From: Candidatus Woesearchaeota archaeon CG08_land_8_20_14_0_20_47_9
GTDB taxonomy: Archaea; Nanobdellota; Nanobdellia; Woesearchaeales; CG1-02-47-18
DNA length: 21,595 bases
Assembly (NCBI GenBank): GCA_002763335.1
Contig: PEYS01000115.1
Coordinates: forward strand, 1-21,595
Direction: 5' to 3'
The notes below the pieces were generated by a model. The model searched no databases, was not told where the DNA came from, and was given only the letters and a program-made list of their open reading frames with translations. The translations under genes were made by a program, and so were the position numbers. Below, piece by piece: positions 15,196 to 20,809 of this stretch (its first letter is position 1; the number at the start of each line of letters is the position of its first letter).

Positions 15196-16026
15196 ATGAA
15201 GGAGAACACAAAGAAGCTTATTATTGCCACAGTAACGGTTGCTATCCTTGCGGCATGTTATATCACTGCAAAGAGGGTTCCGCAAAACTATGTTCAAGAG
15301 CTTGGCAGCAGGCTCTCGCTGCCTGTTTTTACATTCTTTGTGGCAATTGTGGACGGCTTCAACCCCTGCAACATGTTTGTACTCACGCTGTTGCTTTCAC
15401 TTATACTCTCCACATCAGAATCCAGAAAGAGGATATACGCAGTCGGGTACACCTTCATCGTGGTTGTTTATATTTTCTATTTCCTGTTTATGGCGCTATG
15501 GCTTAACATAATGCTCTATATTGGTTTTGTTAAACCTTTAAGGATCGCAATTGCAAGCATTGCTATTATCGCTGGGATTATCAACTGCAAGGAGATGTTC
15601 TTCTATCGCAGGGGGGTAACCCTGATGCTATCTGAGAGGTTTGTAGCCCCATTAAAAAGAAGGATCGGCTATGTTGCAAGGATGGTTAAGACAGGCTCGA
15701 TGCCTGCCCTGATTGCTGCTTCAGCCACCCTTGCAGTGTTCTCCTCTCTAGTAGAGCTGCCGTGCACATCAGGCTTCCCAATGATATACACAAGCATTCT
15801 TACTGGAAGATTCATTGAGAACAGCTTCACGTACTATGTTTACCTCTTGTTCTACAATCTCGTATATGTTATTCCTCTGGGTGTAATTATTGCTGTGATG
15901 GGCTACACATTCAAGGGAAAGAAGATAAGCAAGGAGACAATGGAAATAATAAAGTTTGTAGGCGGTGCTATAATGCTGCTGCTGGGAATTGTGCTGCTTG
16001 TCAATCCTGGGCTGGTGGGGGTATGA
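15196..16026 (+). CDS. CcdA/DsbD-like transmembrane thiol-electron carrier
   Basis: A 276-aa membrane protein with about seven to eight hydrophobic spans, including one at the N-terminus (residues 8-24). Two cysteines in conserved settings mark the family: FNPCNMF (Cys58) and ELPCTSGFP (Cys190), one in each half, which shuttle electrons from cytoplasmic thioredoxin to outer thiol proteins. Residues PC-N and PC-T are the usual Pro-Cys forms of CcdA/DsbD. GAGGAGTAAGGG before ATG 15196 gives a strong ribosome site, and the 10-nt gap places it in an operon with the thioredoxin-like lipoprotein, its likely electron acceptor. No cytochrome c maturation genes are nearby, so a general envelope reductant role is more likely. 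Confidence 0.87.
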   Translation: MKENTKKLIIATVTVAILAACYITAKRVPQNYVQELGSRLSLPVFTFFVAIVDGFNPCNMFVLTLLLSLILSTSESRKRIYAVGYTFIVVVYIFYFLFMALWLNIMLYIGFVKPLRIAIASIAIIAGIINCKEMFFYRRGVTLMLSERFVAPLKRRIGYVARMVKTGSMPALIAASATLAVFSSLVELPCTSGFPMIYTSILTGRFIENSFTYYVYLLFYNLVYVIPLGVIIAVMGYTFKGKKISKETMEIIKFVGGAIMLLLGIVLLVNPGLVGV

Positions 16027-16048
16027 AGCTGGCAGCGGTTTTAAGTAA

Positions 16049-16124
16049 CGAAAATCTGTTGCTCAGGGCTATCTCGCGCTATGGCCGTAGCTTTACGCCT
16101 CTTGCTTTGACACGCAGATTTTCG
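16049..16124. repeat. 10-bp inverted repeat feeding into the direct repeat
   Basis: CGAAAATCTG (16049-16058) is the exact reverse complement of CAGATTTTCG (16115-16124), and the right arm is part of the 37-bp repeat. Within it GCTA/TAGC around 16077-16092 could form an inner stem. Confidence 0.6.
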
Positions 16125-16148
16125 GACTCAAAAGTTCTCGCCCTAAAG
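16112..16148. repeat. 37-bp direct repeat, copy 2 (structured)
   Basis: Identical to 15-51. Its hairpin differs after the repeat but keeps pairing: CGCCC-TAAA-GGGCG here versus CTCGC...GCGAG in copy 1, and the far arm is GGCGAAAGTTGAGT at 16168-16181 rather than GAACTTTTGAGT. It lies between the convergent ends of the CcdA-like and helical-repeat genes. Confidence 0.85.
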
Positions 16149-16192
16149 GGCGGGGCCTTAAACCCAGGCGAAAGTTGAGTAACAAACTTCAC

Positions 16193-17323
16193 CTACTCGG
16201 AGTTACCTAATTCTTTGATAAGAGTGTCACATAATTCTGAAGCAGTTATATCTGTTGAGGTTTTGTTCGCTAAATATCTTCTTTCGTGGCGCGCCATCTT
16301 TTTTCGTTCCTTAACTAATTTCTTTTTAATTTTGTCTAGTGCTTCTAAAGTAGAATTTAGAGCTTCTAAATTTGAGATGTAATTTAAAGTTTCTGAAACA
16401 ACACAACCTAGATTCTCGACACTACAAGGAGTGTCGGATAATTTAGCGTATTTTCTTATTAAACACTGCAGATTTTGAGGTGTTAGTTCCTTTCCACTAA
16501 CAGCTTCCAGGGTTTCACATAGGGCGTTCGAAAGACTTCCTGCACTCCCTGCCTGGTTTGAAAAGACAGCGTATGTTATGATTAAAGAGTGAATGCCAGA
16601 AGAAAATTCTTCACTAGGAGGGAGGATATAGCTTTTGCAGCTTAATGTTTTCTTCACACTACGCCATAAACTTGTAGAAGTCTCTTTTGTTTCGGAATGT
16701 TCATGATAAAGCGCGATCAATTTTATTATTGTACCTGAAGTCAGATTGTGTTCATAAATAAATTTTAATGTACCACATACTGCCTTCTTTATGCACGTTA
16801 TGGCGTTTTCTGCGGTATCTTCTTGACTAGAGTATATTCTAATCAGGTCTAACGCATCAGAGAGTATTTCTTCTTTTTTATCTGAAGGGGTTTCACAAAT
16901 AATTTTTGTTGTATCACAAACTGCATGGGCGAGTATTTTTAGAAGTCTATGTGGTTCAGAGTTTAGAAGAATATTTTCATTATAGGCGCCGTAATAGGTG
17001 AGTAAAGTTCTAAAATAACTCAGAAAAGGCTCTTTATAACTTAGATTCTCGCTGACAGATTTTGCTGTGATGAATAAAGCTTCTGCCAATTCGTCCAATC
17101 CACAATCATCTGTATCACTTAACCAAAGGCCATATTGCTCCCCTAAAGAAGTCAAGTCTTCAGGGGTTAAAGTGGTATTAATCCCAGCCTCTGACAACTT
17201 AGCTAGTGCTTTGTCTTTAGCTGTTTCTATAATTGAGCTAATTCTGTTATCTGCTTCCGAACCAGTTCCAGGAGTAACAAAACCTAACTGGCGTAGTAAA
17301 TTAAGCAATCTTCCAAAATCCAT
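16193..17323 (-). CDS. Unrecognised protein of six alpha-helical repeats
   Basis: A 376-aa protein that I cannot assign. It is built from about six units of 38-46 residues, near residues 52-91, 98-142, 153-190, 194-230, 240-277 and 280-317. Each has a first helix ending in L-x-x-xY (for example LTPEDLTSLGEQY, LTSGTIIKLIALY, LTPQNLQCLIRKY), a short Ser/Thr/Asp-rich turn, and a second helix of type L-x-x-AV-x-x-TL-x-xI (for example IKKAVCGTLKFI, LGCVVSETLNYI). The clearest pair is units 1 and 6. Unit 1 is preceded by 50 residues and unit 6 is followed by a basic, probably coiled segment (residues 328-350). Eleven or so cysteines recur in second helices. This looks like an alpha solenoid, suited to binding protein or RNA. 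No signal peptide. Ribosome site GAGGT lies 7 nt before the ATG. Base use is more AT-rich than in the carbohydrate block, suggesting a different history. Confidence 0.8.
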   Translation of the reverse strand: MDFGRLLNLLRQLGFVTPGTGSEADNRISSIIETAKDKALAKLSEAGINTTLTPEDLTSLGEQYGLWLSDTDDCGLDELAEALFITAKSVSENLSYKEPFLSYFRTLLTYYGAYNENILLNSEPHRLLKILAHAVCDTTKIICETPSDKKEEILSDALDLIRIYSSQEDTAENAITCIKKAVCGTLKFIYEHNLTSGTIIKLIALYHEHSETKETSTSLWRSVKKTLSCKSYILPPSEEFSSGIHSLIITYAVFSNQAGSAGSLSNALCETLEAVSGKELTPQNLQCLIRKYAKLSDTPCSVENLGCVVSETLNYISNLEALNSTLEALDKIKKKLVKERKKMARHERRYLANKTSTDITASELCDTLIKELGNSE

Positions 17324-17470
17324 AAAACAAACCTCTTAATGAGAGTGTACTACTCTTGCTATTCTCCTCTCACTAAGAAGATATGACATCTTCCCTCTCC
17401 TAGAGAAAGCCATAGGAGTAACACTCCATATGATCTTATAATACTTGGTGTTAGGCAATAACTTATAAAT
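17324..17470 (-). promoter_or_regulatory. Promoter and structured leader of the helical-repeat gene
   Basis: On the minus strand ATTTATAAGT (17470-17461) is a TATA box predicting a start near 17438 and a leader of about 115 nt, long for this window. The leader holds three short perfect stems: 17377-17382 with 17388-17393, 17397-17402 with 17413-17418, and 17343-17346 with 17352-17355, before the GAGGT ribosome site at about 17331-17335. Confidence 0.5.
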
Positions 17471-17565
17471 CTTTTTGTTTTTAGGTCGCAGCGATGACGG
17501 AGAAAGGCCAGAATAATGTGGTGTGAGGGCAGATATTTCGATGGGTGGTAAGGCTCATTTCTCGC

Positions 17566-18088
17566 TCATTTCTCATCTATTGAATTCATAATCTCCTTAA
17601 ACACAGCCTTAAACTCAGGAACAATTCTAACATAGTTTCTTAGCTCTTTCTGCCAAATTGTCTGTTTTTCCTTTAATTTGTCTATGAACTTCTTCTTATC
17701 ATATTCTTCTTTACTCAATCTTCAGCTTGTAGACGCTCATTGGAACACCGCTGTAAAGCGGGCCCTTTATTTTTATAAGGAATGTTTTGCCTATAGTTTT
17801 AATTTCCTCTACCTGTGTAGGATAACCGTAGTCACTTATATTTTTACCAATTTTCTTTATTAGTTCACCAAAACCATTCTCTCTCACTTGTGTAAAATCA
17901 ATGTCAATACTGAACCTATTCAAACCAAAGGCTTTCTGCAGTGCTGTACCCCCTTTAAAGATAAGGTTATTAACAGAATTTCTTGATAGGAAGATGAAAA
18001 ATAGGTGCTGAAGATAGTCCATTCCCACTTGACCGAGGTTAAACCCTGTGATTGTGCAGTATTTCTTAAGCTCATTTTTCGTTATCAT
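17566..18088 (-). pseudogene. AbiEii-type nucleotidyltransferase toxin with internal deletion and frameshift
   Basis: The intact frame (18088 to stop at 17711) gives 125 aa of an AbiEii/DUF1814 nucleotidyltransferase: FKGGTALQKAFGLNRFSIDID holds the catalytic KGGT loop (45-48) and the Asp62/Asp64 pair, and KIKGPLYSG is a later core strand. Right after the stop, in the +1 frame, codons for EEYDKKKFIDKLKEKQ, TIWQKELRNYV and VPEFKAVFKEIM run to a TGA at 17566-17568; these are the conserved C-terminal helices of the same family. About 100 residues between, which in relatives contain the LAEKI and RDLYDL motifs, are missing. So the toxin has lost its middle and C-terminal lobe is out of frame; nucleotidyl transfer is unlikely. 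Its ATG overlaps the antitoxin stop by 4 nt (ATGA), as in whole type IV AbiE systems. Confidence 0.85.
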
Positions 18089-18798
18089 TCAAACACCTCA
18101 TTAATGTTGAGTTTCCATCTCGATGAATTTGTTTGTGACCGCTTAATAAAAGGATTAAGCAAGTCGTATCTGCTGTTTAATTTATGTTTCACTTTTTTGT
18201 GAATGTCTATTCCATTTAACTCCATAAGATAACCAAGTCGTTTGAGTGTTACAATGGAATTCATTCTTAAGGCGTATTCTATTATCCTCTCTTGACTTAT
18301 TCCCTTGCTTTTTAAGGCTTCGTAAGTCTCGCTAATTGGGCAATATTTTGGCAGGTATAAAGAATCAACGACTGCTTTCTCAGGTTCAGCTATAAATATG
18401 TATTTGTTTCTGAAATGTTCTCGCTTATAGCCAAAAATATTCTCTTTCTTGAATGTTATAAAATTGATTTCTATATTTTCTAAGCAGATAGTCATTTTTG
18501 GTCTTGAGCATACGATATGTATTACAACAGGAATCTGTGTTGTAAAGCCATAAATGAAATAAGTGGTAATGAATGAGATATAAGATGGGAAGACTAGATT
18601 AGAGCTGATCTCAAAAGGATCATCTGATAGAGCGTATTTTCCTTTCTCGATCTCTTTTATTAGGCCTCGCTCTTTGAGCCTATGGACATATATCCTTGTA
18701 TATTCCTTGTTTTTACCTATGATCCTTGCGATATCATTCAGCAGGATAACAGGCTTTCGGAGTTTTTCCAATTCCTTTAAGAATGCTATTGCTTGCAT
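18085..18798 (-). CDS. AbiEi-type antitoxin/transcription regulator
   Basis: A 237-aa protein, a usual length for the family. Residues 1-58 are the N-terminal winged helix (LNDIARIIGKNKEYTRIYVH, LKERGLIKEIEKGKYALS). The middle and C-terminal part is the AbiEi domain: VFPSYISFITTYFIYGFT, ITFKKENIFGYKREH and IAEPEKAVVDSLYLPKY, the last being the family signature (..A.pEKAlvD.ly). In type IV systems AbiEi silences the abiE promoter by binding inverted repeats, and counters the toxin without touching it. Upstream are palindromes at 18806-18824, 18836-18881 and 18907-18928. Here the antitoxin looks intact although the toxin is broken, so it may persist as a stand-alone regulator. Confidence 0.87.
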   Translation of the reverse strand: MQAIAFLKELEKLRKPVILLNDIARIIGKNKEYTRIYVHRLKERGLIKEIEKGKYALSDDPFEISSNLVFPSYISFITTYFIYGFTTQIPVVIHIVCSRPKMTICLENIEINFITFKKENIFGYKREHFRNKYIFIAEPEKAVVDSLYLPKYCPISETYEALKSKGISQERIIEYALRMNSIVTLKRLGYLMELNGIDIHKKVKHKLNSRYDLLNPFIKRSQTNSSRWKLNINEVFE

Positions 18799-18805
18799 AG
18801 TAAAG

Positions 18806-18928
18806 AATATTATTTAGTAATATTTAAACTTTTTGATATTTCATAGTTATCAAAAATGATTATTATGATACAATGAAATATGGATATCGTGCCATTCGTT
18901 CTTCTGTAATTATCAATTAGGATAATTA
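18806..18928. promoter_or_regulatory. abiE promoter region with three palindromes
   Basis: Minus-strand TATA (GTTTAAATATT, about 18820-18830) lies about 27 nt before the ATG at 18798, so the message is leaderless. Perfect inverted repeats: AATATTA/TAATATT (18806-18812, 18818-18824) over the TATA box; ATATTTCAT/ATGAAATAT (18836-18844, 18873-18881) with a possible inner TATC/GATA pair; TAATTATC/GATAATTA (18907-18914, 18921-18928). The region is very AT-rich, so some pairing may be chance. Confidence 0.55.
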
Positions 18929-18960
18929 TTATATAACAAAAAGTCGGACTAGACGGAAAA

Positions 18961-18998
18961 CTTTGAATAACCTGCTATAGGGGTTAGCCAGAGCCCTC
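18961..18998. repeat. Degenerate intergenic hairpin, family copy 3
   Basis: CTTTGAATAACC and GGTTAGCCAGAGCCCTC match the arms of the 299-341 element (14 of 17 positions in the right arm). Only TAACC/GGTTA still pairs well. It lies 10 nt past the end of the M24 peptidase gene. Confidence 0.5.
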
Positions 18999-19007
18999 AA
19001 ATACTGA

Positions 19008-20021
19008 TCATAGTTTGATTAGTTCCTTAGTCAGCGGCGTTAGAACACGCATCTTGCCATTTTGCAGCACAACAGTATCCTCAATCCTTAAACCGAATTT
19101 GTGGTAATAACCAGGCTCAATTGTGAATGGTGAGTTCTCACCTGTCCTGTCATCTGATTTCACTGATGCCCAGGGGGCTTCATGGATCTCTATGCCCAGG
19201 CCGTGCCCAAGGCCATGGGAGAAGTAGCGGGCATCCTTGCCGAGCATCTTGCGAACAGCCTTTTCTATATCTGCAAATCTCACCCCCTCCTTGCAGAGGC
19301 TTATTGCATGCTCTTGAGCTGCCAGGAATCTGCTGTAGGTCTGTCTCTCCTTATTTGTTATTTCCTTGTAATAGGCCATTCTCGTGATATCAGAGCAATA
19401 ACCCTTGTACCATACACCAAAGTCAACAAGGAGGAGGCCCCTCTTTATCCTGCTGTCACCTGCATAATGCGGTATTGCAGCATTGCTTGCAGAAGCGACT
19501 ACTGGTTCAAATGCAGGCTCGCAGTGCTCTCTGATCGCCCCAATTTTCAGGAACTGTCTGACCTGCGCTTCTGTTTTAAAATCAAAGCTGTCAAAGAGCT
19601 TCTTTATTATTTTACAGCTTATCTTACAAGCCTCCCTTATATATCCGAGCTCCAGTGGTGTTTTTTCCAGGCGCAAAGCAGTCAGCTCTGAATTTACAGT
19701 TCTCAGTTTACAGAATTTCTTAAGTACTTTGTATTGCTTAACAGATAGGGTGGCTTCATTAATCCCAAGGGTTTTACAGCCAAGCTTATTTAGAAGCCAG
19801 GTTATGCCCTTTTCTTTGGTAATGGTTCTCTTTCTGAACGCCCCCTTATAATCACCAAGCCTGTTGATACAAACAGATGGCTTGCCGTGAGCAGGAATGT
19901 ACAAAACCGCATCATCTATCCTCTCTTGGACAAGGTAGTAGAAGTTGGGGTCATTTGAGTAGATGAGACAGGCATCAAGCTTCCTTGATCTCAGTTGTTT
20001 CTGGAGTTGTTTGAGTTTCAT
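19008..20021 (-). CDS. pepQ: M24 family metallopeptidase (Xaa-Pro peptidase)
   Basis: A 337-aa creatinase/prolidase-fold enzyme. Residues 1-115 are the N-terminal creatinase-like domain; 120-337 are the pita-bread catalytic domain with all five metal ligands: Asp200 (LLLVDFG), Asp211 (CSDITR), His273 (HGLGHGLGIEIHE), Glu302 (TIEPGYY) and Glu314 (RIEDTVV). His185 (IPHYAGD) and His280 are the usual substrate-side histidines. It should remove or split Xaa-Pro from peptides, with two Co, Mn or Zn ions, in the cytoplasm. Aminopeptidase P and prolidase cannot be told apart by eye; length fits the archaeal prolidase type. A TATA box (ATTTAAAAA on the minus strand, about 20047-20055) is near 28 nt from the ATG, so the transcript is almost leaderless. 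It is a housekeeping gene with no tie to its neighbours. Confidence 0.93.
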   Translation of the reverse strand: MKLKQLQKQLRSRKLDACLIYSNDPNFYYLVQERIDDAVLYIPAHGKPSVCINRLGDYKGAFRKRTITKEKGITWLLNKLGCKTLGINEATLSVKQYKVLKKFCKLRTVNSELTALRLEKTPLELGYIREACKISCKIIKKLFDSFDFKTEAQVRQFLKIGAIREHCEPAFEPVVASASNAAIPHYAGDSRIKRGLLLVDFGVWYKGYCSDITRMAYYKEITNKERQTYSRFLAAQEHAISLCKEGVRFADIEKAVRKMLGKDARYFSHGLGHGLGIEIHEAPWASVKSDDRTGENSPFTIEPGYYHKFGLRIEDTVVLQNGKMRVLTPLTKELIKL

Positions 20022-20133
20022 GCTTCATGCTCTTGAGTGCAGGTGATTTTTAAATGCATCGGAAGAGGCAGGCGATGTGAAGAAGGTTATTGAACGTGCT
20101 AAGGCAGTGGCTTAACTAAATCGCCAAATCTGA

Positions 20134-20214
20134 TTATTCCTCACGCTTCATTTTCAGCAATGCTAAGTTACTCTCACACCTATCGATAACTGCCCTTAAA
20201 CTATGTCCTTCCAT
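20134..20214 (-). CDS. Possible 26-aa protein with its own TATA box
   Basis: ATG at 20214 opens 26 codons beginning MEGHSLRAVIDRCE and ending KMKREE before TAA. The frame is open further upstream (to about 20243) and the residues look protein-like. TTTATAAATAAA on the minus strand (about 20243-20254) predicts a start near 20222, just before the ATG. It is either a tiny gene or the tail of a decayed one. Confidence 0.35.
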   Translation of the reverse strand: MEGHSLRAVIDRCESNLALLKMKREE

Positions 20215-20304
20215 TCCCCATATAAGTCTAGAAAGTGGTGCGTTTATTTATAAATTGTGCTATTTAAGGTCCTTTTGTGTTCACTGGACTGAGCGGCCAA
20301 AGAA

Positions 20305-20340
20305 TTTAAATAGAAACCCTAATTTATATGCTCTCAGAGG
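20305..20340 (+). promoter_or_regulatory. TATA box and ribosome site of the 20347 operon
   Basis: TTTAAATA at 20305-20312 predicts a start near 20333; GAGG at 20337-20340 is 6 nt before ATG 20347. With so short a leader the ribosome site would sit at the very 5' end. Confidence 0.5.
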
Positions 20341-20346
20341 ATCATC

Positions 20347-20808
20347 ATGGTAGTCGTAACCGATTCACAAATAAGCGAATTTATCAAAGAGCAAAAGATA
20401 TTGCCAAAGAACTTTAACCCTGTCCTAAAGCCAAAGAATTGGCAAAACCAATTTGAACAGATAGTCCAATCAAAGTCAGGCAGAACTTTCAAACTTATTG
20501 TCAGGCAAAGCCAGGTGAACCCGTTGGACTTTTCAGTCATATTTGGTGTAATGATTAATGGCAAATTGTTTCGGCTTAGGCGATATAATGGAGACAGCCA
20601 TGAGCATACAAATAAGATAGAACGCAACAAAATGGATGGTTTTCATATACATAAGGCCACTGAAAGATACCAAAGCATCGGATTTAGAGAGGATGCATAC
20701 TCCGAAAAGACTACTAAATATTCAGACTGGAGAACTGCCTTGAATGCCATGATAAGCGATAATAACTTTATCATGGAGGTTGCAAAAAATCAAACGAGAT
20801 TATTGTAA
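20347..20808 (+). CDS. Uncharacterised small protein, partner of a DUF1828/DUF1829 protein
   Basis: A 153-aa soluble protein without signal or membrane segment. After a helical N-terminus it shows a beta-rich core: FKLIVRQSQVNPLDFSVIFG near 48-67, LFRLRRYNG near 74-82, then HEHTNKIERNKMDGFHIHKA near 85-105, rich in His and charged residues. From memory it resembles the DUF6978 group, found next to DUF1828 genes; I am not certain of that name. The following gene starts 1 nt after its stop, so the two form a tight operon. The His-rich stretch could bind metal or phosphate, but no catalytic motif is clear. A toxin-antitoxin or defence role is a guess from the two-gene format and the neighbouring AbiE remnant. 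Confidence 0.6.
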   Translation: MVVVTDSQISEFIKEQKILPKNFNPVLKPKNWQNQFEQIVQSKSGRTFKLIVRQSQVNPLDFSVIFGVMINGKLFRLRRYNGDSHEHTNKIERNKMDGFHIHKATERYQSIGFREDAYSEKTTKYSDWRTALNAMISDNNFIMEVAKNQTRLL

Positions 20809-20809
20809 T

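Larger units (their letters stand above)
20022..20346. other. Intergenic region with coding scraps
   Basis: Besides the promoters on each side, the plus strand 20056-20115 reads ASEEAGDVKKVIERAKAVA then TAA without any start, as if it were the tail of a lost gene. The minus strand 20134-20214 carries a 26-codon ORF described separately. I saw no RNA gene here. Confidence 0.4.

Noticed and set aside
17494..17526. C/D-box-like sRNA start (GCGATGA) downstream of a TATA-like site
   Set aside because: No D box (CTGA) at suitable spacing and no terminal stem; the short ORF there is 10 codons.
17678..18202. Plus-strand ORFs of 61 and 65 aa
   Set aside because: They are antisense to the AbiE genes, whose family signatures are clear on the minus strand.
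19127..19851. Plus-strand ORFs up to 169 aa
   Set aside because: They are shadows of the M24 peptidase, which has all five metal ligands on the minus strand.
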